Source: Smallanthus sonchifolius (taxonomy: Eukaryota; Streptophyta; Magnoliopsida; Asterales; Asteraceae). Taken from it: a stretch of 64,000 bases of DNA. The position numbers and the translations under genes are program-made. The DNA is taken from assembly GCA_023525975.1 (NCBI GenBank), contig CM042030.1, positions 23,864,350 through 23,928,349 of the forward strand, in the 5' to 3' direction. This document shows, in pieces, positions 46,559 to 57,183 of the stretch (position 1 is its first letter; every line of letters starts with the position of its first letter). The notes beneath the pieces were generated by a model, which was not told the DNA's origin, searched no databases, and saw nothing but the letters and a program-made list of their open reading frames with translations.

Positions 46559-47930
46559 AAACCTGTCATAAGTCAAATAGTTGAGGGTACGACTCCCTCA
46601 TTTCTATCTCCGTTTTCCAAGTGGCTTCCGATCCCTTTCGATGTTTCCATTGGACTTTAACCAATTGGATAACTTTATTACGTAAACGTCTCTCCTTTCG
46701 ATCTAGGATGGCCACTGGTTCTTCGATGTAGTTAAGGCTATTGTCTACCTCGATGTCAGTAAGTGGTACGTGAGCCGATTCATCCGCAAAACACTTTCGC
46801 AAGTGTGATACACGGAAGGTAGGATGAATTCCACTTAACTCATCAGGCAACTCTAACCGATAAGCGACTTCACCAACCCGTGCCATTATCCTGAACGGCC
46901 GACAAACCTCGGACTTAACTTTCCTCTCTTCCTGAATCGTATGATTCCCTTCCAGGGTGACACTTTCAACATTACTCTGTCCCCAACATCAAACTCAATA
47001 GGCCTTCGCCGGTTGTCCGCGTAGGATTTTTGACGATCTTGTGCGGCCTTCATTTGTGCTTTGACTTGATCAAATATTTCCGACGTTTCCCTTATTACTT
47101 CCAGACTCCCTAATTCCTTCTGTCCAATCTCGCCCCAACAAACCGGGGTTCTACATCTTCTCCCATACAACATTTCGTAACGCGGCATGCCTATCGTCGT
47201 GTGATAACTATTGTTGTAGGAGAATTCGGCTAATGGCAGATGACTGTCCCAACTGCCGCCAAAATCGATAATACAAGCACGAAGCATATCCTCCAACGTC
47301 TGAATGGTCCTTTCGGACTAACCATCCGTTTGCGGGTGGTATGTCGTACTGATATTATGTCTCGTGCGCATCGCCTCGTGAAATCTTATCCAGAACCTCG
47401 ATGTGAATCGTGTGTCCCGGTCGGATACTCTCGTCAAAGGCATCCCATGTCGTGCTACAACTTCGTTAATAAATACTTCCGCTAACCTTTCCGACGAGAA
47501 CGTCTCAAGAATAGGTAGGAAATGAGCACTCTTTGTTAATCGGTCCACAGTTACCCAGATGGTGTCATGACCTTTAGCTGTGCGAGGTAGCTTGGTTATG
47601 AAGTCCATGGTAATGTGTTCCCACTTCCATTCTGGTATATCAAGTGGTTGAATCTTTCCATACGGTTTCTGGTGCTCGGCCTTTACTTGTGAGCAAGTCA
47701 AGCACTTGCTTACATACTTTGTCACTTCATATTTCATTCCAGGCCACCAGTATTCCTTCCTCAGATCTTGGTACATTTTATTGGTAACGGGATGGATAGA
47801 GTAACGGGACTTATGAGCCTCATCCAAGATTTTGGTTCTAAGCTCGCCAACTATAGGTATCCATACCCGTCCAAAACGTGTCCTAACACCAGGGGTGTTA
47901 TATTCCAACTTGTGAGTCGGATAATTAGCT
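46559..47930 (-). pseudogene. E8 integrase and truncated RNase H
   Basis: RNase H starts VVYSDASGQGLGC but jumps from HEANYPTH straight to KLEYNTPGVRTRFG, so its later active-site residues are gone (379 bp deletion against E7). Integrase: zinc region HKSRYSIHPV to CLTCSQVKAEH, core DRLTKSAHF and SDRDTRF. A CAG-to-TAG stop at 47318 falls just before SERTIQTLE. A one-base deletion near 46900 shifts frame before the chromodomain-like tail (VQWKHRKGSEATW), which ends at 46566. Confidence 0.92.
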
Positions 47931-49426
47931 TCGTGAATCTTCAACTGCCGCAACGCATATGTGATCACTCTCCCGCGTTGCATCAACACGCATCCCAATC
48001 CCTGACCCGAAGCGTCAGAGTATACCACTAGGTCTTCATTGCCCTCGGGAAGGGCCAAGACTGGGGCTTGGGTTAGCTTCTCCTTCGATTCCTTAAATGC
48101 CGCATCTTGGGTCGAACCCCATTCATACTTTACCTCCTTCCGAGTCAACTTTGTCAACGGCGAAGCTATTTTCGAGAAGTCCTGGATGAATCTCCGATAG
48201 TAGCCTGCCAATCCCAAGAAACTGCGGATTTCAGTTGGCGTCTTAGGAACATTCCATTCCCTTACATTCATTATCTTTGCTGGGTCAACCATAATGTCGT
48301 TCGGGTTGATGACGTGACCTAGGAATTGGACTTCCCTAAGCCAGAACGCACATTTGGAGAACTTAGCATACAAGTTTTCCTTCTTCAGAGCTTCCAATAC
48401 CTCCTTCAAGTGACACGCGTGATCACCCTCATTCTTGGAGTAAATGAGGATATCATCGATGAACACGATTACCGATCGATCCAGCATTGGTCGACAAACT
48501 CTATTCATCAAATCCATGAACGCTGCGGGGGCATTCGTCATTCCAAAAGACATCACGCGGAACTCGAAATGTCCATAACGTGTGCAAAATGCAGTTTTTG
48601 GTATGTCTTCTACCCTCTCCTTCAACTGATGATACCCGGACCGAAGGTCGATTTTCGAGAACCAACTTGCACCTTGCAATTGATCGAACAGGTCGTCGAT
48701 CCTTGGTAACGGGTACATGTTCTTCACGGTACATTTGTTCAACTCGCGATAATCAATACACATTCTCATCGAACCGTCTTTCTTCTTCACAAACAACACC
48801 GGAGCACCCCATGGCGAGATGCTCGGTTGGATAAATCCTTTCTCAAGTAACTCGTCTAGTTGGACCATAAGTTCCTTCATCTCCACTGGCGCTAGTCGAT
48901 ATGGAGCCTTAGCCACGGGCTGGGCATCTGGTACTAAGTCGATTCGAAATTCAATCTCTCTGTCGGGTGGTATCCCAGGCAAATCCTCTGGAAACACCTC
49001 CGGTTGCTCGCGTACCACTGGTACATCGTCTAGTTCCTTCACTTCCTTACACTTGTCAATCACGTACACCAGATAAGCCTCGCATCCGCGCCTAAAGTAA
49101 TCTGTTGCCTTAATCATCGAGATGACGTTTGGCATCGAGGCGTCCCGATCTCCAAAAACCTCGACTTTGCTACCATCCAAAGCCTTGAGTCGGATTATCT
49201 TTCGTTTGCATATGATTTGCGCTTCATTGGCAGTTAGCCAATCCATACCTAACACGACATCGAACCCTCCCAAAACCATAACAAACAATCTGACAGGGAA
49301 CTCATGACCTTCTATTTTTATCGTGGAGTTGTCAACTACATCGGTTACTCTCGCAGTCCTACCTTCAGCGGTTTCTATGCTGAAGGCCCTTTTTTAGCTT
49401 ACTAACAATGCACTTCACTCGTTTAC
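47930..49426 (-). pseudogene. E8 protease C-terminus and reverse transcriptase
   Basis: Left of E9 the protease resumes with a frameshift in a run of seven A/T near 49391. It then enters a 656-codon frame (from about 49288) with GGFDVVLGMDWL, EFRIDLVPDAQPVAK, YRELNKCTVKNMYPLPRIDD, SKIDLRSGYHQ, intact VFIDDILIYS near 48465-48435 and FLGLAGYYRRFIQDFS. RT appears intact apart from single substitutions. The frame runs on into integrase. Confidence 0.93.
49422..49426. repeat. Target-site duplication TTTAC, left copy (E9)
   Basis: TTTAC before the E9 5' LTR recurs at 59709-59713 after its 3' LTR. The site is in the E8 protease gene. Confidence 0.94.
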
Positions 49427-49668
49427 TGTAACATTTCTGATTTTTAGTATTCATATTTCAATTCAATGTAATGCAATTTTGAATTCTATACTCGTGCACT
49501 ATCTTATTATTTTTCTCGCCATAAATTAAATGCAATGATTCAATGCAAGTTCGCAAGTTTTACTCGATTATATACACTTAAACTCTATGCAAGAAACTAT
49601 TTATTTCAAATTTATAAAACCTGAAAAGTCAAGGACTAAAGTTGAAAAATTATCAAGAAACCCTAGTT

Positions 49669-49792
49669 AGCACGGTCGTGCTTCGTCCTGGCACGGTCGC
49701 GCCAAGTGCCTCGGCACGATCGCGCGACTGGTCCTGGAACGATCGCGCCCGATGCCTAAGCACGGTCGCGCCTATCTTGGCACGGTCGCGCC
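49669..49792. repeat. Hairpin cluster, set 3, upstream (E9 5' LTR)
   Basis: Six GCACGGTCGTGC-like units, CpG-rich, each centred on CGGTCG or CGATCG. Arms vary: AGCACG with CGTGCT in one unit, GGCACG with a near-complement in others; several have one mismatch. Confidence 0.9.
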
Positions 49793-50354
49793 TGCGTAAC
49801 TGTCAAAACGTAAATACACTTTTAATCACCGATCGTCAAGAATCCGTAACCGCCCACCGTTTTCTTTTTCATTTACGCGAGTAATGCAAATTTCAAATTC
49901 TCAAACGCTCCATCTTAATCCTATCAATCTCGAAAAACTCTCTCTCAAGCCTTCCAAGAAACTAGAATCCGCTGTTCGACCCGAATCCTCTCAATCCAGC
50001 AGCAGAGTCTCGATACTCAATCATCCCTGAAGTTCCCAGGCTATATGGATTGGCCGGAGTTGCAGTAAAGATCGCCGGAACTCAAGCCGTCGACGCCGGA
50101 ACTCCTTCTTGCCGATCTCTATCAATCCTCTATTGTTTCGGGTAATTGAAATCATTTATTTCAGTTAATTAGTCTATATATCGAAAGCCCCATAATAATT
50201 TGGGCTTCCATCATAGAATTTACCCCGAATCAGAATCGATTTTTTATTTAAAATAATTTAATCGAATCCCCTGTTAAAAACGTTGTTAATACAATTAAAA
50301 TATACCAAAAGACTCGTAACAACCCAATAATCAAAAGCCCTAACAATTCCAACG

Positions 50355-50364
50355 CTATAAATAC
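50355..50364 (+). promoter_or_regulatory. TATA box of E9 5' LTR
   Basis: CTATAAATAC, with the same box at 58113-58122 in the 3' LTR. The downstream hairpin cluster begins about 35 bp later, so it would be at the very start of the transcript. Confidence 0.72.
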
Positions 50365-50398
50365 AAGATTTGTTCAATTCGTGTCTGATTTGGAAGAG

Positions 50399-50660
50399 AC
50401 ACGGTCGCGCTAATCATCTAGCGCGGCCGTGCCTCATGTAGCGCGGTCGTGCCGAATAATAGCGCGGTCGTGTCCTCCTGTCCAGACCTTGTCATGCCCT
50501 TTGGGCTAGTCTCTGTTGTGTCTAAAGATCATAGACACGACCGTACCGGGCCAAGGCACGGTCGTGCCTGTTGACTGGTCTAGTTTATGCCCTCTGTTGA
50601 TCAACCCGGTCGTGCCCCTGGCTTGAGCACGATCGTGCCCTTCCGAGGCACGGTCGTGTG
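50399..50660. repeat. Hairpin cluster, set 3, downstream (E9 5' LTR)
   Basis: About nine units related to GGCACGGTCGTGCC, some reading GCGCGGTCGTGC or GCACGATCGTGC, separated by unrelated spacers. Arms GGCACG and CGTGCC pair perfectly in the central unit. Confidence 0.9.
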
Positions 50661-51232
50661 TGACTCAGAAATTGTAACAGAATTATAATTTTATATTTTT
50701 CGATCAATAAATGTTTCGATTTTATAAAAATATTTTTTCTGTATTTAAAAATGGATTAAAAGTTTAATCTTGGTATAAATATAATTTATTTAAAAGTTTA
50801 TGAAAATTAAATTTATATTTATTATCTTACACTTAAATGATATTTTAAATAATTAAGTTACAAAATTTATAAATAAATAAGATAATGATTATTTATTTAA
50901 TTTACATTTTAAATCAAAAATCATTTATTTATTTATACTTAATTACAATTAATATTTACATTATTTCATAAACTATAATTATATATTTATTCAAAAATCC
51001 AATTCAAACCTAATCAAATTGTTTCAAAAATATTTTTACTTCAAACTCTATATATTTTATTCAATACTTTTAAATACAAATCAATAGTTTTATACACAAA
51101 TTCAACTTTCATTTTAGACTTAAACTTTATGCATTTATTTGATTCAATACACATTACTCTTTAGGTTAAATTGTGCATTTTGAGGATCATATTTGCTATC
51201 TATAATCTTTGTTAGCTACACTTCCATACCAA

Positions 51233-51699
51233 GTGAGTATTCACAACCCCTTTTTACTCTTTTACACTTTTGGGGTGGAACATGAACTCTATACACATTA
51301 CACATTACACATTTACATTTACGCAAACAACACAAGTGCAAAAATCCTATTTACATACATGTGTGCAAAATTTGAGCTTTGTGCCCGAGTGCTAGTTGTG
51401 CTAACCTTTGTATGCGATTATATGCAATCATTAACTATACAAGCCGACGGTTTTCAATGATAGATCTATTGAGTCTGACAAACCCACCCATGGTGCGCGG
51501 TGATTGAAACCGACAACACAATTTTTTTTGCATGCTAGTTACAAGGTTTGGTTGTACATTGTTACACAATAGCTGCTCCCCATAAATGCCTTATTTTATC
51601 ATGTTTTGTAAAGGATTTGTTTTCAACTATATGCTATCTACATACAACTGTGTTATACTCACCAACTTTTTAGTTGACTTTATTTTATTCATGTTTCAG
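51233..51699 (+). other. Putative LTR intron in E9 5' LTR
   Basis: Donor AA|GTGAGTATTC at 51233, TTGAC near 51674-51678 after ACCAACTTTTTAG, acceptor ATGTTTCAG ending at 51699; about 470 nt. Its 3' part (CTCACCAACTTTTTAGTTGAC) also occurs in S1. Confidence 0.5.
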
Positions 51700-51933
51700 G
51701 CCCCAATATGTGAAATTGAGTCAAGACGTGTTCAACATAGGATTTGGACTTAGCAAGTTAAATCAAGACTTTTATGAGTTGTTTTATGTTTCTTGTTTGA
51801 ATTTGGTTTTGTACTTGGATTATTTGTAATGGAAATTTAACTTTAATATATTTCAATTTAGTCAACCATGTGCTATGAACAGTCTTACATGTCCCGCCCC
51901 GATGATTCCGCCATCGGTCGGGGTGTGACAGAT

Positions 51934-51945
51934 TGGTATAAGAGT
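51934..51945 (+). promoter_or_regulatory. E9 primer-binding site
   Basis: TGGTATAAGAGT, a two-mismatch version of the initiator tRNA-Met complement. It lies three bases after the LTR end, with GTCAGG following. Confidence 0.82.
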
Positions 51946-52629
51946 CAGGTTATAGGGAATTAGGTTATTAGACACCTTGACCTAGACTATAACTTTAGGA
52001 CACCCACTTATGATATATTTCATGATTTTGTGCTATGTGTTACATGCTATGTGCTACATGCTCACCATGATTAATTATTATTATACTTGATACCTTATTT
52101 GTTAGAAATTCATGACTCATTGGGATCTTCTTGAATAATAATTAAATAAATAATATCCTTTCCTATATTCTAAAACCTCATAATAATTCTATCTTCTTTC
52201 TATCTTTATCCTTTCCTAGCATGTGGAAGAACTCTTGAAGCAAAAATCTTTTAAATTTTTTTTTTTATTTCTTCGTTAAGGTTTTTAAACTTGTGAAATT
52301 ATTTGAGGACACGTGCAATCTGGAGGGTGACACCTGTATTTTGGGTTTTCTGTCTAGGAAAGCATTTCGCATAAATCCCAATCAACCGAGGGACCTGTAT
52401 GCTTTCCTGGGAATTTCCGAGATGAGTGTTTACTTATAGGCTAAAGCATGTCTTCTTGAAAAATTTTATAGGTTTAATTAACCTTAATGTGTCATGGTAT
52501 TCAAGTGATTTTACTTTTGAGTACAATCCAAACTAAGAATATCTATTTTATTTTGTTATCTCATTCTATTAAATCCAATCAAATCTCATAAGTTCTTACA
52601 ATTTTTCTTGTCTTGTGAAAATCTGTAGA
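51946..52629 (+). other. E9 leader with a stem-loop
   Basis: About 680 bp non-coding leader. A clear hairpin has ten-base arms AGGAAAGCAT (52356-52365) and ATGCTTTCCT (52399-52408) around a 33 nt loop. It could be a packaging or dimerisation structure; no function is shown. The rest is AT-rich. Confidence 0.6.
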
Positions 52630-53845
52630 ATGCCTCCTCGTCGTGCTCCCACAACCAACGCCAACACCGACATTGCTGCTATTCTTACCCAATTGGTTAC
52701 ACAACTCACCCAAGCCAATGGTGCCACCAATGGAAACAATGGTGGAAATGGAAGCAATAGTGGTAATAATGGTGGAAATGGTGGTAACAATCCATCTCAA
52801 TGTACCTTCAAGCACTTCAACTCGTGCAATCCTCTAAAGTTCTATGGTACCGAAGGAGCTACTGGACTCCTTCAATGGTTCGAAAGCATTGAGAATACCT
52901 TTCTCAATAGTGACTGTCCCGACAACCTCCGTGTTCGTCATGCTACAAGTGTCTTACAAAAACGGGCACTTACATGGTGGAATGGGGAGAAAAGGAATAG
53001 GGGTGTTGACATAGCTATGGCCTTACCATGGGATGAGGTCAAAAGGCTTATGACCGAGGAGTTCTGTCCTCGAAATGAAGTGAAAAAGTTAGAAGCTGAA
53101 TTTTGGGATCTTGCCCAAGATAGCGGGGAAAGCTTAGCATATACAACTCGGTTCCATGAGTTGAGTCTTCTAGTGCCCCACATGGTCACTCCTTTGTCCC
53201 ATTGTATCGAGAAGTATATTGGTGGGCTACCAAGACAAATCCAAGATACTGTCTTAGGTAGAAATCCTGCTACTCTGGAGGATGCTATTCGTCTACCCGC
53301 TACCTTAACTGATAACCATGTGAAAGCGGGAACACTTACTAAGAAGGGTACTAAGAAAGATTCTGAAACCGTAACCCCTCCTACTCACAACAAAGAAGCC
53401 ACAACCGAGCCCTCTCGCAATAATAGAAAGAGGAAAGTTAGAAATTGTGCTGTGGTTACTCCTGCTGTTCCCATCAACCAAGCTGCACCTATGGTTCAAG
53501 CGCCGGCTAAGAAGCCATATGGTGGAATCTACCCACTTTGTGCCACTTGCAACTACCATCATCCCCAAAACATCCCATGTCGCCTTTGTACTTATTGTGG
53601 GAGATATGGTCATACGGTTAGTGTTTGTAGGACCAAAGCTCTTACGGGCCAAGTCAACCCTCCAAACCGAACTGTACCCCAAGTGGGTAATCAAGGTGCT
53701 CCCGCCATTGCTAATGGGCGTGCTTGCTATGAGTGTGGTGACCCGAACCATTTTCGTGATCAATGTCCAAGACTTGCAAATGCTAGACAAGGTGGAGCTC
53801 GTGGGCGTGCGTTCAACATAAACGCCAACGAAGCTCAAGCCAACA
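52630..53845 (+). pseudogene. E9 gag
   Basis: Best start is MPPRRAPTTNANTD at 52630; an in-frame ATG 15 bases upstream is weaker by comparison with MAPKRG in E3. A run of Asn/Gly (about residues 35-55) precedes the capsid-like domain (TFKHFNSCNPLKF, ALTWWNGEKRNR, MTEEFCPRNEV, YTTRFHELSLLVPHM). Cys/His region: CATCNYHHPQNIPC, CTYCGRYGHTVSVC and CYECGDPNHFRDQC (about 53540-53770). The frame is open through into protease. Confidence 0.92.
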
Positions 53846-55200
53846 ATGACGTGGTCAATGGTACGTTTCTTGTTAATAGTCAATATGCCTCCATTTTATT
53901 CGATACCGGAACCGATAAAAGTTTTGTGTCACTTAATTTGGAACTTTACTTGCAAAGACTCGGTCCCAATTAGAGAAAACATTTACCGTTGAAGTAGCAA
54001 ATGGTGACTCCCTTACAATAGAGTCCATTATCTATGATTGCTCTTTAGAACTTAATGATCACACATTCCCAATCAACCTTGTTCCAATGCCACTAGGAAG
54101 CTTTGATATTATCATAGGTATGGATTGGCTATCAAATCATCAAGCCGAAGTCATTTGCTTTGAAAAGTGTATCCAAATTCCGCTACCATCGGGAGAAACC
54201 TTAAGAGTTTTTGGTGAAAAGCCTTGCAAGGGACTTAAGTTGATGTCGTGTACTACCGTTCAAAAGTACTTACGAAAGAAGTACATTGCTTGATGTCAAG
54301 GAGAAGAGTATCCAAGATATTCCTATCATTCGGGATTTCCCCGAAGTTTTTCCTAAGGATTTATCCGGTCTTCCTCCCGTTCGTCAAGTAGAGTTCCGTA
54401 TTGATCTTATACCTGGAGCTAACCCCGTTGCTAGAGCTCCTTATCGTCTTGCACCTTCCGAAATGCAAGAGCTTGCAAGTCAACTTCAAGAGCTCTCCGA
54501 CAAAGGTTTCATACGCCCAAGTCATTCACCGTGGGGTGCACCCGTCTTATTTGTTAAGAAGAAGGATGAATCATTTTGCATATGCGTTGACTACCGCGAA
54601 CTCAACAAACTTACTATCAAGAACCGTTATCCTTTTCCTAGAATCGATGATCTCTTTGATCAACTTCAAGGTTCTACTTGCTTCTCGAAGATTGATCTTC
54701 GATCCGGTTATCATCAGCTTCGTGTTCAAGAAGATGACATTCCTAAGACTGCTTTTCGAACAAGGTATGGTCATTACGAGTTCATGGTTATGCCTTTCGG
54801 GTTAACCAATGCACCCGCAGTTTTCATGGATCTCATGAATCGTGTGTGCAAACCGTACCTTGATAAATTCGTGATCGTCTTCATTGATGATATCTTAATC
54901 TATTCCAAGACTAAAGCCGATCATGAACAACACCTTAGATTGGTTTTGGACCTCTTGAGAAAAGAACAACTATATGCCAAATTCTCCAAATGCGAATTTT
55001 GGCTAAAAGAAGTTCAATTTCTTGGTCACATCGTCAACGACAAGGGTATTCATGTTGATCCTGCTAAGATTGAAACGGTTAAGAATTGGAATGCCCCGAA
55101 GACTCCTACCAAAGTTCGTTCATTTCTTTGTCTTGCGGGTTATTATCGTCGTTTCATCTCAAACTTCTCAAAGATTGTTGTCCCTCTTACCGCTTTGACC
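53846..55200 (+). pseudogene. E9 protease and reverse transcriptase
   Basis: Protease: ILFDTGTDKSFVS near 53895-53935, then a frameshift near 53950 and a tail with GSFDIIIGMDWL near 54100-54130. A second frameshift lies near 54290. From 54286 a 670-codon frame covers RT: VEFRIDLIPGANPVAR, YRELNKLTIKNRYPFPRIDD, SKIDLRSGYHQ, VMPFGLTNAPAVFMDL, FIDD at about residue 201 and FLCLAGYYRRFISNFS. Catalytic residues present. Confidence 0.92.
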
Positions 55201-57149
55201 CACAAGGGTAAGACTTATGAATGGGGACCGAAACAAGAAGAAGCTTTTCAAACCCTCAAGCAAAAGCTGTGCAATGCTCCTATATTGACTCTCCCCGATG
55301 GGAATGATGATTTAGTTGTCTATTGTGATGCTTCTAACCAAGGTCTTGGTTGTGTTCTCATACAACGAGGCAAAGTAATCGCTTATGCATCAAGGCAACT
55401 CAAAGTTCATGAGAAGAATTATACGACGCACGATCTCAAGTTGGGTGCGGTCGTATTCGCGTTAAAAATTTGGAGACATTACCTGTATGGCACGAAATGT
55501 GTGGTATTCACCGACCACAAAAGTCTTCAACATATTTTCAACCAAAAGGAACTCAATATGAGGCAACGACGTTGGGTCAAACTCCTTAACGACTTCGACT
55601 GCGAGATTCGTTACCATCCCGACAAAGCGAATGTTGTAGCCGATGCTTTGAGTCGAAAGGACCATGTTATGCTTCATTGTGCCCGTATTCAAACCGATAT
55701 TCAAACCCGTATCTTAGAAGCCCAACACGTCTCGGTAACCGAGGGTAATATGTACGAAGAAATGTCATGTGGTGTTGAACTCCTTCTTGAATCAAAACCC
55801 AATGGCATACTATATTACTTGAACCGTATTTGGGTTCCCGATCGCGATGATCTCCATACATTTCTCATGAACGAGGCTCACAAGACTCGTTATTCTATTC
55901 ATCCTGGTGCGGATAAAATGTACCAAGATCTTCGCCAACAATATTGGTGGCCCGGTATGAAAAAGGACATTGCTCTCTATGTTGCAAAATGCTTAACTTG
56001 TTCCAAAGTCAAAGCCGAACATCAACGTCCTTCTGGTTTGCTTGAACAACCGGAAAATCCCGTGTGGAAATCGGAGAACTTAGACATGAATTTTATTACC
56101 AAACTCCCTCGCACCTCGAGTGGTTATGATAGTATTTGGGTGATCATTGATCGACTCACCAAATCTGCTCATTTCTTGCCTATCCGTGAAGACTATCGGA
56201 TTGAGAAACTAGCCCGAATTTACATCGACGAAATCGTGAGTCGTCATGGTGTTCCCTTGAACATAATATATGATCGAGATGACCGGTTCACTTCTTGATT
56301 TTGGCAATCTCTCCAAACTGCTCTTGGCACACGATTGGATTTGAGCACGGCTTACCATCCCCAAACTGATGGTCAAATCGAGCGAACAATCCAAACACTT
56401 GAAGACATGCTTAGGGCTTGCGTAATCGATTTTGGTGGCAATTGGGATTCACATCTACCCCTCATTGAGTTTTCTTACAACAATAGCTACCACACAAGTA
56501 TCAACATGGCTCCATTCGAAGCTCTCTATGGTCGCAAGTGTCGTTCTCCTATCTGTTGGAACGAGATTGGTGAAGCACAAATCACCGGTCCTGAGTTAAT
56601 TCAAGAAACATCTGACAAGATTATTCAAATCCGTGACAATATTCGAGTAGCGAGGAGTCGGCAAAAGAGTTATGCCGACAAACGTCGAAAACCCTTGGAA
56701 TTCCAAGTCGGTGATCTTGTTCTTCTTAAGGTGTCTCCATGGAAGGGCGTGATCCGTTTTGGAAAGAAAGGCAAGTTAGCACCACGTTATGTTGGTCCAT
56801 TCAAGAACCTTGAAAGGATTCGGAAGGTGGCTTACAAGCTCTCGAGTTAGCTCCATCTCTTGGCAATGTGCATCGTACATTTCATGTATCTAATCTAAAG
56901 AAGTGTCTCGCTGATGAAAATCTCCATATACCGCTTGACGACGTGCACATTGATGAAACGATGCACTTCGTTGAGAAGCCGGAGGAAATTATGGATCGTG
57001 AAGTCAAGCAGCTCAAGCGAAGTCGCATTCCTATCGTTAAAGTTCGTTGGGAATCTAAGCGTGGTCCTGAGTTCACTTGGGAACGAGAAGACCAAATGAA
57101 GCTCAAGTACCCTCATCTTTTTACCGATACTGTTGTTTCCTCTAGCTAA
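55201..57149 (+). pseudogene. E9 RNase H, integrase and chromodomain-like tail
   Basis: RNase H: VVYCDASNQGLGC, HDLKLGAVVF (the usual Glu of this motif is Lys), TDHKSLQHIF, VVADALSR. Integrase: zinc region HKTRYSIHPG to CLTCSKVKAEH, core DRLTKSAHF and YDRDDRF, a CGA-to-TGA stop at 56296-56298, then QIERTIQTLE. A two-base shift near 56840 breaks the C-terminal part. The tail with IVKVRWESKRGPEFTWE ends at 57149. Confidence 0.92.
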
Positions 57150-57170
57150 ATTTCGGGACGAAATCCTCTC

Positions 57171-57183
57171 AACATGGGGAGAC
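57171..57183 (+). promoter_or_regulatory. E9 polypurine tract
   Basis: ACATGGGGAGAC directly before the 3' LTR at 57184, nearly identical to E3. Confidence 0.8.

Larger units (their letters stand above)
49427..51930 (+). repeat. E9 5' LTR (delta family)
   Basis: 2504 bp, TGTAACATTTCTG to GGTCGGGGTGTGACA. Set 3 hairpins lie in two clusters, one upstream (49669-49792) and one downstream (50399-50660) of the TATA box at 50355. An AT-rich block (about 50670-51130) and the putative intron (51233-51699) follow. The end contains a CCGATG...CATCGG stem (51900-51918 region). Confidence 0.94.
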
